Below are positions 1 to 6,186 of a stretch of DNA of 9,093 nt, piece after piece. The DNA comes from DATLBY01 sp035526665 (GTDB taxonomy: Bacteria > Acidobacteriota > Terriglobia > Bryobacterales > Bryobacteraceae): contig DATLBY010000333.1 in assembly GCA_035526665.1 (NCBI GenBank), positions 1 through 9,093 on the forward strand, given 5' to 3'. Below the pieces are notes generated by a model. It did no database searches, had not been told where the DNA came from, and worked only from the letters and a program-made list of their open reading frames with translations. Numbering within the stretch: the first letter of the stretch is position 1; each line of letters opens with the position of its first letter. A program made the translations under genes and the position numbers.

Positions 1-1
1 G

Positions 2-244
2 GTCGGCTACGGCTATCGTTCCATCGATTTCATTCTGCGCTCCTGTTTGAAGGTGGAAGCATGCCCGACCGTGGAGGAGCGGCAGCGGATGCTGAAGCAG
101 TATGATGCCGAGGGCGTGCTGGCGACACCGGCCAACAGCCGCTATAACGAGTTGGTAATGGAGGCCGGCCGCCTGTCTATACTGAACGGCGCGCGCCAGG
201 CGAACATCACGTACGGCGCCGAGCCGAAAGTCTCCCTGGAATGA
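2..244 (+). CDS. C-terminal fragment, probable Gfo/Idh/MocA-type oxidoreductase (5' end outside window)
   Basis: An open frame runs in from the left edge and ends at TGA 242-244, giving the last 80 residues of a larger protein. The fragment opens with GYGYRSIDFILRSC and carries the block EGVLATPANSRYNELV (residues 38-53), then EAGRLSILNG and NITYG. This resembles, from memory, the C-terminal end of Gfo/Idh/MocA-type NAD(P)-dependent dehydrogenases, where the last strands of the substrate domain are followed by a tail. The Rossmann fold and catalytic residues lie outside the window, so the assignment is tentative. A TTG at 47 could be read as a start, but the frame stays open and protein-like upstream to base 2, so it is internal. 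The stop overlaps the ATG of the next gene by 4 bases (ATGA), which suggests translational coupling. Confidence 0.5.
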   Translation, partial: VGYGYRSIDFILRSCLKVEACPTVEERQRMLKQYDAEGVLATPANSRYNELVMEAGRLSILNGARQANITYGAEPKVSLE

Positions 245-603
245 CGGACCGGGAGCTTGAGGAGTATTTGCGGGAAAACGGTTATCCGGAGAGAGTAGTC
301 CGCGCCGGGCGAAAAGGGCTGATCGACGGCTGGGACAGATTTGTAGCCGAGGTCGAGCAGGGTTACCGGCTCGGCCTGGAAGAGTACAGGAACAGCCTGG
401 ACTTGCGCGGCGTGATCGAGCTGATGGGCGGTGCGGAGGCAGCCGTTTACGCCGCGGATGAACGGCTGCACGCTCTGCTGTTTGAAACTGGCAAGCGCGT
501 ATGGGAAAGCTCGGGCGGCGATCCTTTCTGGGACTTTGGCTATCCGCGGAACGCTTCCGGCAAGTTGCTGTTGGATTTGCGTGCTGCGGGAATCGCTCCT
601 TAA
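241..603 (+). CDS. Uncharacterised 120-residue acidic helical protein
   Basis: I do not recognise a named family. The 120-residue product is rich in Glu, Arg, Leu and Gly and has no signal peptide, membrane segment or cysteine motif. It is probably a mostly helical cytoplasmic protein: residues 2-15, 20-40 and 43-60 look helical, with a second half centred on AAVYAADERLHALLFETGK and a C-terminal tail containing FWDFGYPRNASGK. The start ATG at 241 overlaps the preceding stop (ATGA), which fixes the start and implies coupled translation with the upstream, probably Gfo/Idh/MocA-type, gene. The overlap, protein-like composition and close fit up to the convergent kinase gene (15 bases between stops) support it as a real gene. 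It could be an accessory or regulatory partner of the upstream enzyme, but that is inference only from position. Confidence 0.72.
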   Translation: MTDRELEEYLRENGYPERVVRAGRKGLIDGWDRFVAEVEQGYRLGLEEYRNSLDLRGVIELMGGAEAAVYAADERLHALLFETGKRVWESSGGDPFWDFGYPRNASGKLLLDLRAAGIAP

Positions 604-618
604 GCCGGCAGACGCCAG

Positions 619-1545
619 CTAGGCCGGACGGATCTCGACGTGCTTCAGGATCTCTCTTGTCTGTTCCAGGCTGGCGAAGGCCAGGCCCGGTAGGCGTGCC
701 GATGCCGTGCCCGTGGCGACTCCCCAACGCACCGCTTCCACGAAGTCGCCCTGAGTCGCCATGGACCATGCATAGGCCGCCGCCATCGCGTCCCCGGCTC
801 CTATCGGGCAGACGGCGTCGACCCGCGGCGCAATGGCCTCAAAGCTACCGGCGGCGTTCACCGCCACGGCGCCACGGCTGCCCAGCGAGAGCAGCACGGC
901 ATCCGCTCCCATGGCGTGGATACGCTGCGCGGCGTCCAAAAAATGAGTGCGCGTAATCAGTGCGCGGTTCAGCAGGCGTTCGGCTTCCTGCTGGTTTGGA
1001 GTTACCGTGGACGGCCGCGCCTCCAGCCCGTGCATCAACGGATAGCCGTCGGTGTCCAGCAAAGTATGCACGTTGCTGCTGCGCGCCAGTTCAATCAGCT
1101 TGTTGTAGAAGTGGGGCGAAACTCCGGGTGGGATGCTGCCGCAAATCATCAGCCATTTCGCCTTCGGCAGAATCGCCGCCACGGCCCTTTCAATGCGGCC
1201 CAACTCCTTGGCAGTCATCAGTGGGCCGGCCTGGTTCAGCTTGACTGTCAGGCCCTGCTTGTCTGATATGGCGAGGTTTGTCCGAAGCTCCTGCTGGATA
1301 GGGACCACTTCAAAGGGGAAACCGCTGCCTTCGAGAAGCTTTTCAAATTTGCTTCCGGATTTTCCGCCCGAGGCTACGATAGCGAGGGTTTTTCCGCCAA
1401 AAGAATGAATCACTCGCGACGCGTTGATGCCGCGGCCGCCGGCCGACTCGGTAGTCGCCAGGATGTATCCGCGATCCTCGAAAGCCAGCCGGTCCGCGCT
1501 GACATTTTGGTCGATGGCCGGATTGATAGTGAGCGTAACGATCAA
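619..1545 (-). CDS. PfkB/FruK-type hexose or hexose-phosphate kinase (1-phosphofructokinase family)
   Basis: A 308-residue ribokinase-fold (PfkB family) kinase, normal length for the 1-phosphofructokinase/tagatose-6-phosphate kinase group, which phosphorylates a sugar phosphate using ATP in the cytoplasm. Visible motifs in order: N-terminal TLTINPAID with substrate-contacting Asp12; the glycine-rich GGRGIN (36-41), matching PfkB signature 1; GSIPPG (136-141); TPNQQE (182-187); and signature 2, PIGAGDAMAAA, with catalytic base Asp252 and the GAGD anion hole. The TINPAID start and the GSIPPG loop favour FruK/LacC-like enzymes over ribokinase or fructokinase, but the substrate (fructose-1-P, fructose-6-P or tagatose-6-P) cannot be fixed from sequence, and no PTS gene is nearby. 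The start is TTG at 1543-1545: an in-frame TAA at 1555-1557 blocks any earlier start, and the protein begins exactly where the family does. A GAGGA lies only 1 base upstream of the TTG, unusually close for a Shine-Dalgarno site. The gene is divergent from the EamA transporter. Confidence 0.9.
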   Translation of the reverse strand: MIVTLTINPAIDQNVSADRLAFEDRGYILATTESAGGRGINASRVIHSFGGKTLAIVASGGKSGSKFEKLLEGSGFPFEVVPIQQELRTNLAISDKQGLTVKLNQAGPLMTAKELGRIERAVAAILPKAKWLMICGSIPPGVSPHFYNKLIELARSSNVHTLLDTDGYPLMHGLEARPSTVTPNQQEAERLLNRALITRTHFLDAAQRIHAMGADAVLLSLGSRGAVAVNAAGSFEAIAPRVDAVCPIGAGDAMAAAYAWSMATQGDFVEAVRWGVATGTASARLPGLAFASLEQTREILKHVEIRPA

Positions 1546-1561
1546 GTCCTCAGTTTACCGG

Positions 1562-2518
1562 ATGGGTTGCTGTGAGCCCCGATGCTACGCTTGGAAATTG
1601 CGGAAATCCTCACAATTCGCCTCATACCTGGCGTTATTCGCGGTGTGGTTCTTTTGGGGAACCACCTATCTGGCGATCCGCATGTCGCTGGAATCGTTCC
1701 CCCCGCTGACCATGATCTCCGCAAGATTTATCGCATCGGGTTTGATTCTCCTGATCGGGGCCAAAGCAGCGGGCGCCAGGATTCCCTCCGGCCGCGAGTT
1801 GTGGCTCACGGCGCTATACGGGCTGATCGTGCTGGGCGGCGGTAATGGCGCGCTTGTGTTCTCGGAACTGTGGATCCCCAGTGGACTAGCCGCCTTGTTT
1901 ATCACCACGTCGCCCTTCTGGCTGGTGGGTCTGGAAGCCGCCACCGGGGGAGAGCGCCTTCGAGTCTCCACACTGGCGGGTATTGGCGTCGGATCCTGTG
2001 GAGTTATCCTGCTTGTCGCGCCGGCATTGACGGGCGCACGTGTGGGCTCCAATGTGGTGAATGGCTTTCTACTCCTGCAAGCGGGCTGCGTCCTCTGGAA
2101 TGTCGGTGCCCTGCTGCAAAAGCGGCAGAAAACAAACGCTCACCCCGTGATAAGCGGGGGTGTACAACAGTTGGCCACGGGCGTGGTATTCCTGGTCCCC
2201 GCGCTCCTGATTAGTGAACACCCGGTCCACTGGAGCATGAAAAGCTCGCTGGCGCTGCTGTATCTGGTGATCTTCGGCTCCGTTGTGGGCTACAGTGCAT
2301 TTATTTATGCAATGGAGCACCTGCCGGTTGCAATTGTTTCCACGTACACCTACGTGAATCCAATCGTCGCGGTGTTCCTCGGCTGGCTGTTCTACCGGGA
2401 GCAGTTCGGGTGGCGCGAGGCGGCTGCAATGGCGATCGTTTTTGCAGGCGTCGCTATCGTAAAGTGGTCCGCCCATCGGAGTACCCCCGATCCGGCGTCC
2501 TGCGAGGCCGCGGCCTAA
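1562..2518 (+). CDS. EamA-family (DMT superfamily) transporter, YedA-like
   Basis: A 318-residue inner-membrane protein of the drug/metabolite transporter superfamily, with two EamA repeats and about ten predicted membrane helices. The first helix carries WFFWGTTYLAIR (29-40), the classic repeat-1 signature. The repeat-1 block GGGNGALVFSELWIPSGLAAL (near 92-112) and the repeat-2 block FGSVVGYSAFIYAMEHLPVA (238-257) followed by YTYVNPIVAVFLGW resemble E. coli YedA in order and spacing. Such proteins usually export amino acids or other small metabolites; the substrate here is unknown. The frame is open back to 1424, but that would overlap the divergent kinase. ATG 1562 is the first ATG clear of the kinase; TTG 1598 would give a start closer to the first helix and leave a more usual 52-base divergent gap. 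Neither has a clear ribosome site. The tail after residue 303 is a short hydrophilic extension. The gene converges on the zinc-ribbon gene with 10 bases between stops. Confidence 0.9.
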   Translation: MGCCEPRCYAWKLRKSSQFASYLALFAVWFFWGTTYLAIRMSLESFPPLTMISARFIASGLILLIGAKAAGARIPSGRELWLTALYGLIVLGGGNGALVFSELWIPSGLAALFITTSPFWLVGLEAATGGERLRVSTLAGIGVGSCGVILLVAPALTGARVGSNVVNGFLLLQAGCVLWNVGALLQKRQKTNAHPVISGGVQQLATGVVFLVPALLISEHPVHWSMKSSLALLYLVIFGSVVGYSAFIYAMEHLPVAIVSTYTYVNPIVAVFLGWLFYREQFGWREAAAMAIVFAGVAIVKWSAHRSTPDPASCEAAA

Positions 2519-2519
2519 A

Positions 2520-2554
2520 GCGCAAAATCTACTCTTTTTCCAGCACTTTTGCGC
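2520..2554. repeat. Perfect 8-base inverted repeat at convergent stop codons
   Basis: GCGCAAAA at 2520-2527 is the exact reverse complement of TTTTGCGC at 2547-2554, with a 19-base loop. The left arm begins just after the transporter stop (2516-2518), and the loop includes the stop of the zinc-ribbon gene (2529-2531). The G+C-rich end is at the stem base and there is no T-run after either arm, so it is not a textbook intrinsic terminator. The right arm is also coding sequence for the C-terminal Gly-Ala-Lys. It may be a bidirectional transcript-end structure or chance. Confidence 0.35.
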
Positions 2555-3167
2555 CGATTGCACCGCCTGCCACGGTGATTGCGGTCTGGAGCGCGAAGAC
2601 AAACATCAGGCCAAAGATCAGCATCATCGCGATTCCAACAGGATCCTGAAGCATCTGGCGTACCTGCTCGGCCTGGGCGGAACTGTTTGCTTCCATGGCT
2701 TTGCGGAAGTTATCCGCTAAACCGGGCTCGGTGGAGGGCGCCAGAGCGTCCACTGCAATGACCACCAACGTGATCACGGAAAAGAAGATTCCGGTAATCC
2801 AGCCCATTCGGGCGCCGCTCCGGACGGAGAGTGATTCACCGGTGCGCCGCTTGTATAGAAATACCGAGAAGAATCCACCTGCCAGCAAAATGAAAAGCTT
2901 CCAGACCAAGCCGGGGTACCCCGGGAGAGGAAGGGATATCAGAAGGCTGGTTAGGCCGCCCGCCATAAGCGCCACGCGTACCGCCACTGAGTTATGAAAA
3001 TTGATCTTCGGCTTCTCTGTTGGTGGAGGCGGCGGCGGGGCCACCTCGCCGGTCTCGAGAGCGGGAGAGAGATCTACTTCGGAATCGGCGAACAGAGGTC
3101 TTCCGCACTTATGACAGAAACGTGCGTCTTCAGGAAGAGTTGCGCCACAGGTGCACCGATCAGTCAC
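2529..3167 (-). CDS. Zinc-ribbon, four-helix membrane protein of unknown function
   Basis: A 212-residue protein with an N-terminal zinc ribbon: Cys5 and Cys7 pair with Cys18 and Cys21 in CTCGATLPEDARFCHKCG, a CxC-x10-CxxC layout. An acidic linker follows, with a run of six prolines (44-49), then four probable membrane helices near residues 61-80, 87-105, 121-142 and 177-202. A charged, polar stretch with many Gln/Glu (150-175) lies between helices 3 and 4. The ribbon, expected in the cytoplasm, may bind a protein or nucleic acid partner; the membrane part matches no transporter family that I recognise. Start choice: the frame is open to an ATG at 3254, but that would overlap the divergent dehydrogenase and add a segment unlike the rest. 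GTG at 3165-3167 places the ribbon right at the N-terminus, as is common for such proteins, and leaves 55 bases to the divergent gene. No strong ribosome site is visible. Confidence 0.75.
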   Translation of the reverse strand: MTDRCTCGATLPEDARFCHKCGRPLFADSEVDLSPALETGEVAPPPPPPTEKPKINFHNSVAVRVALMAGGLTSLLISLPLPGYPGLVWKLFILLAGGFFSVFLYKRRTGESLSVRSGARMGWITGIFFSVITLVVIAVDALAPSTEPGLADNFRKAMEANSSAQAEQVRQMLQDPVGIAMMLIFGLMFVFALQTAITVAGGAIGAKVLEKE

Positions 3168-3198
3168 TCCACTAGTTTCCCGCACGGCTGCGGAATGA

Positions 3199-3219
3199 AG
3201 CAAGTATGTTACTTTTGCT
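3199..3219. promoter_or_regulatory. Imperfect inverted repeat in divergent spacer
   Basis: AGCAAGTA (3199-3206) and TACTTTTGCT (3210-3219) form an inverted repeat with a TGT loop and a 2-base asymmetry. It sits in the 55-base spacer between the divergent zinc-ribbon gene (start 3167) and the dehydrogenase gene (start 3223), ending 3 bases before the latter's ATG. It could be a regulator-binding site or a 5' hairpin over the start. No convincing -35/-10 pair was seen beside it. Confidence 0.3.
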
Positions 3220-3222
3220 CTG

Positions 3223-4191
3223 ATGCGCCCTTTCAACCTGATCGTCATTGCCAACCCGAACGACCGTCACCTGGCAGTGCTCGAGCAATTACCCGATTCC
3301 ACCACCATCACTGTGGGTAAAACCATGGAAGCATTCACAAATGCCGCTGAGGAGGCCGACGTGATTCTCAACTGCATGGGAGTTGGCGGCACGCTGCGGG
3401 AACTCTGGCCTACCGCCAAAAACGTGAAATGGGTTCACTCGTTATCCGCGGGCGTGGAAAGCGTTCTATTCCCGGAATTAATCGAGAGCAAGGTGCCGGT
3501 AACCAATTCGCGAGGCGTTTTTAAGGATTCCTTGGGCGAGTTCGCCGTAGCGTCCATCCTCTACTTCGCGAAAGATCTCCGGCGCATGATGCGGAATCAG
3601 ATGGCGCAACGCTGGGAGCAGTTTGACGTCGAAATGATCGACCGCCAGACGGTGGGAATCGTCGGCTACGGGGAGATCGGAAAAGCGGCCGCCACCCGGG
3701 CTCGCGCGCTCGGAATGAAAGTCCTGGCAACCAGGCGCCGGCCTGACCAAATGAAGGACGACCCAATTGTCAGCCGGGCCTACCAGGTTGAGGACAGGGC
3801 TGAACTAATGGCCGCGTCCGACTACATCGTGGTCGCCACCCCCCTAACGCCCGAGACGCGCGGCATCGTCGCCGAGAAAGAGCTGAGGGCGATGAAAAAC
3901 ACGGGTGTCATCATCAATCTCGGACGGGGTCCCACAATCGACGAGCCCTCGCTGATCCGCGCTCTGCAGGAAGGATGGATTCGCGGGGCGGCGCTGGATG
4001 TTTTCGATGTCGAGCCACTGCCGCCCGGTCATCCGTTCTGGACGCTCGAAAACGTGCTCTTGTCTCCACACTGCGCCGACCACACATCCGACTGGTTGGA
4101 ATCCGCCATGCGGTTTTTCGTGGGTAATTTTGAACGCTTTGTCGAAGGCGCTCCGCTGCAGAATCTGGTGGACAAGCGTGCGGGCTACTAA
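3223..4191 (+). CDS. D-2-hydroxyacid dehydrogenase
   Basis: A 322-residue D-isomer-specific 2-hydroxyacid dehydrogenase, which interconverts a 2-oxoacid and a D-2-hydroxyacid with NAD(P)H in the cytoplasm. The Rossmann motif GYGEIG is at 148-153. The catalytic triad is complete: Arg235 (in NLGRG), Glu264 (in LDVFDVEP) and His283 (in SPHCADHT). After the second Rossmann strand, the usual Asp is replaced by a basic cluster, TRRRP (170-174), which in this family points to NADP(H) over NAD(H). The N-terminal catalytic domain includes SLSAGVES (73-80), the substrate-loop equivalent. Length is normal for the family. The substrate (glyoxylate, hydroxypyruvate or another 2-oxoacid) is not determined. 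The start ATG 3223 fits the family N-terminus, though no clear ribosome site precedes it. The TAA stop shares one base with the ATG of the next gene (TAATG), so the two are very likely co-transcribed and translationally coupled. Confidence 0.93.
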   Translation: MRPFNLIVIANPNDRHLAVLEQLPDSTTITVGKTMEAFTNAAEEADVILNCMGVGGTLRELWPTAKNVKWVHSLSAGVESVLFPELIESKVPVTNSRGVFKDSLGEFAVASILYFAKDLRRMMRNQMAQRWEQFDVEMIDRQTVGIVGYGEIGKAAATRARALGMKVLATRRRPDQMKDDPIVSRAYQVEDRAELMAASDYIVVATPLTPETRGIVAEKELRAMKNTGVIINLGRGPTIDEPSLIRALQEGWIRGAALDVFDVEPLPPGHPFWTLENVLLSPHCADHTSDWLESAMRFFVGNFERFVEGAPLQNLVDKRAGY

Positions 4192-5105
4192 TGCTCAGCC
4201 TCTGCGACGTACAACAGGCGGCGGCGCGCATCTCTCTGATGGTTCACCGTACGCCCGTTCTGACCTCGCATCTATTCAACGAACGGGCGGGAGTCGAGAC
4301 GTTCTTCAAGTGTGAAAATTTTCAGCGGGCGGGCGCCTTCAAGATTCGCGGGGCGGCGAATTTTCTCTTGTCGATTCCGAAAGCGGATCTGCCGCGGGGG
4401 GTAGTGGCATTCTCGTCCGGCAATCACGCGCAAGCCGTCGCCATGGCTGCCCGTGACCTGGGTACAACGGCAACCATCGTGATGCCCGATGACGCGCCGG
4501 CGGCGAAAGTGGAGGCCACGCGAAACTACGGGGCGAAAATCGTGACATACGACCGCATGCGGGAGGATCGCGAAGCCATCGGCCGCCAGCTCGCCGCGGA
4601 AACAGGCGCAACCCTGGTGCCGCCCTTCGATCACGAATGGATCATGGCCGGCCAGGGAACCGCCGCGCTGGAACTGCTGACCGAACAGCCATCCGTTGAG
4701 GCGCTTGTCGTTTGTATCGGCGGAGGCGGCCTGCTCGCCGGCTGTGCCACCGCGGCAAAGGGTCTAAACCCTAATATTCGAGTCTTCGGAGTGGAACCCG
4801 AGGATGGCAACGACACCTATCTGTCTTGGAAAAAGGGGGAGCGGGTGCGGATTCCGCCCCCCACTACCAGTGCCGATGGACTGCGAGCTCCCCAGCCTGG
4901 CGCCCTCACTTTTCCGATGATTCAAGACGCCGTCGAAGAGATCGTTTTGGTTTCGGAGGAGGAGATCCGCGAAACCGTCGAGTTTTTGCGGAGCAGGCTG
5001 AAAATTGTAGTGGAGCCCAGCGGCGCCGTTGCTCCGGCTGCTCTGTTGTTTCAAAAGATCGCCGTCCGGTCGGCGGGCGTGATCGTGTCCGGCGGAAATT
5101 TGTAG
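4191..5105 (+). CDS. Serine racemase / threonine (or 3-hydroxyaspartate) dehydratase-like PLP enzyme
   Basis: A 304-residue fold-type II PLP enzyme acting on hydroxy-amino acids in the cytoplasm. The PLP Schiff-base lysine is Lys51 (GAFKIRGA), the phosphate-binding loop is GGGGLLAG (177-184), and Ser300 in SGGN lies where the pyridine nitrogen is bound. SSGNHAQ (75-81) has Ser at the position where biosynthetic and catabolic threonine deaminases usually have Ala (SAGNHAQ). That Ser is the re-face base in serine racemases and is shared with threo-3-hydroxyaspartate dehydratases. Glu202, Gly206 and Asp208 match the spacing of the divalent metal site of serine racemase. There is no C-terminal ACT domain, so no isoleucine-type feedback regulation is expected. 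Candidate activities are serine racemisation, serine/threonine dehydration to pyruvate or 2-oxobutyrate, and 3-hydroxyaspartate dehydration to oxaloacetate. The protein stops immediately after SGGNL, about 10-15 residues shorter than usual. ATG 4191 overlaps the dehydrogenase stop. Confidence 0.9.
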   Translation: MLSLCDVQQAAARISLMVHRTPVLTSHLFNERAGVETFFKCENFQRAGAFKIRGAANFLLSIPKADLPRGVVAFSSGNHAQAVAMAARDLGTTATIVMPDDAPAAKVEATRNYGAKIVTYDRMREDREAIGRQLAAETGATLVPPFDHEWIMAGQGTAALELLTEQPSVEALVVCIGGGGLLAGCATAAKGLNPNIRVFGVEPEDGNDTYLSWKKGERVRIPPPTTSADGLRAPQPGALTFPMIQDAVEEIVLVSEEEIRETVEFLRSRLKIVVEPSGAVAPAALLFQKIAVRSAGVIVSGGNL

Positions 5106-5116
5106 CGGGTCCGGCG

Positions 5117-6154
5117 TCAAAGCTCTTCCGGAATTTGATCAGCCATGCCGATGACAATGGTATAGGCCGTCGAGACACTGCCCCCCGCCGGTAGCCATCG
5201 GTAGCCCGCCACTCCAAAAAGACTGCCCCGTTCGATCATCTGGCGACGCGTCTCCGGGACCGGAGAGACGCCGAACTCCATTCCCCGCGTGATTGTTCGG
5301 CCATTCCAGGGAGCAGCCGTGCGCGAGCAGTTCTCTTCCCAGAGGGCTAGCCACGGAAAGTCCGCCCGGCTCCACTTATATCCAAACAAGACGTTGCTCT
5401 CCGGTGACCAGGCGACGAAATAAGCCGATTCACGCCCGGGATCCATCAAGTGGGAACTCATGCCTGCATACGTGTCGCCGGCAGGATACGTTTGCAGGTC
5501 GCAGGCGCCTCCGGCACTCAGGGGCACATTCGGCCACAGGAAATCGGCCCCGCGCTGCATGTAGCCATCCGGCAGTTCCCGCTCGTACACACGGGATTGA
5601 GTTGCGGATGCGCGGAACTGCGTCACCCCCGGCTTCAGGAACGGCGGCCCCAGCGTGACGTGCTGGGTCCAGGCGGATGGCTGATCAAGGGCAGAGAGGT
5701 TGCGGACCGTCTCGTGCACATGGATCGATCGTCCGTCCGGCAGCAGATGCAACCGGCGCTCGAACTCCAGTTGCGCGGAAACCAGGTGAGCGCTGCAGCT
5801 CATCACCCCTGCCTCAACACAGGTTGCGTAGGCGGCTACGGAGGCCTCGCCGTGCACCGGAATGCCGGCTGCGGCTTCCTCGGCTGACGGACCGCCAAAC
5901 AGATGAAGCGCCAGGTTGTGTCCCATGATGCCTGAGAGCAGCCTGCTTTCTGCATCGCCCCCATATTCCGGATGCTTCCAGGGATCGTAAGTGGAGGGCT
6001 CGATAGAGGGCCAGGGTGGCGTCCACAGAGGATTTACGCCAGTCTGCTTATGCAGAACCTCGGCGATATGGCCGCCCTCGATCAGCACAGTCACCCGTAT
6101 CTCCGGACTTTCCAACTGGACAGCTCTTCTGCCGCGGTAGTTCACCTCTGCCAT
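5117..6154 (-). CDS. Aldose-1-epimerase-like (galactose mutarotase-fold, DUF4432-like) protein
   Basis: A 345-residue protein with features of the galactose mutarotase-like beta-sandwich superfamily. The N-terminal strands ESPEIRVTVLIEGGHIAEV resemble the mutarotase opening. HGEAS (101-105) supplies a conserved-looking His, WTQHVTLGPPFL (162-173) matches the WxxHxxLGxPFL type of block in DUF4432-like members, and LWEENCSRTAAPWNG to RGMEFGVSP (271-298) is the late W-E-N/PWN/G-EFG pattern. The role in this group is binding or interconverting anomers of a sugar or sugar acid, but the substrate is unknown and some members lack measured activity. No signal peptide is visible, so it is probably cytoplasmic. 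ATG 6152-6154 gives an N-terminus that runs straight into the first strand; there is no clear ribosome site. It converges on the PLP enzyme gene with 11 bases between stops and is divergent from 6187-6768. Confidence 0.78.
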   Translation of the reverse strand: MAEVNYRGRRAVQLESPEIRVTVLIEGGHIAEVLHKQTGVNPLWTPPWPSIEPSTYDPWKHPEYGGDAESRLLSGIMGHNLALHLFGGPSAEEAAAGIPVHGEASVAAYATCVEAGVMSCSAHLVSAQLEFERRLHLLPDGRSIHVHETVRNLSALDQPSAWTQHVTLGPPFLKPGVTQFRASATQSRVYERELPDGYMQRGADFLWPNVPLSAGGACDLQTYPAGDTYAGMSSHLMDPGRESAYFVAWSPESNVLFGYKWSRADFPWLALWEENCSRTAAPWNGRTITRGMEFGVSPVPETRRQMIERGSLFGVAGYRWLPAGGSVSTAYTIVIGMADQIPEEL

Positions 6155-6170
6155 ATCTGGATACGATAAT
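6141..6170 (+). promoter_or_regulatory. Candidate sigma-70 type promoter for the secreted-protein gene
   Basis: TTCACC (6141-6146) and GATAAT (6165-6170) are separated by 18 bases and match the -35/-10 consensus at 4 and 5 of 6 positions. Transcription would begin about 6177, leaving a leader of roughly 10 bases before the ATG at 6187. The -35 lies inside the start of the divergent epimerase-like gene. The evidence is consensus match and position only. Confidence 0.3.
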
Positions 6171-6182
6171 CGATGTGGATAC
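6158..6182. repeat. Direct repeat TGGATAC in divergent spacer
   Basis: TGGATAC occurs at 6158-6164 and again at 6176-6182, 18 bases apart start to start, flanking the candidate -10 box GATAAT at 6165-6170. Both copies are within the 32-base spacer of a divergent gene pair. The spacing is a little under two helical turns, so a dimeric regulator could contact both copies on nearly the same face, but chance cannot be excluded. Confidence 0.3.
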
Positions 6183-6186
6183 TTCT

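Noticed and set aside
142..471. Minus-strand open frame of 109 codons
   Set aside because: Antisense to two plus-strand frames joined by an ATGA overlap; no recognisable protein features or ribosome site.
604..627. CCGGC/GCCGG short inverted repeat between the 241-603 gene and the kinase
   Set aside because: Only five base pairs, no T-run and a 13-base loop; too weak to call a terminator in GC-rich DNA.
1424..1561. Upstream extension of the transporter frame
   Set aside because: It would overlap the divergent kinase N-terminus, and the added residues are not transporter-like; the family starts just before the first helix.
3168..3254. Upstream extension of the zinc-ribbon protein to an ATG at 3254
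   Set aside because: It would overlap the dehydrogenase start, and the added segment precedes a natural N-terminal zinc ribbon; GTG 3167 fits better.
5126..5133. TTCCGGAA palindrome near the PLP enzyme/epimerase junction
   Set aside because: An isolated 8-base palindrome inside coding sequence is expected by chance and has no loop for a hairpin.
5450..5887. Plus-strand open frame of 145 codons
   Set aside because: Shadow of the epimerase-like gene; low-complexity composition without domain motifs.
6016..6186. Upstream extension of the secreted protein
   Set aside because: It would bury the signal peptide about 57 residues inside the protein and overlap the divergent epimerase-like gene.
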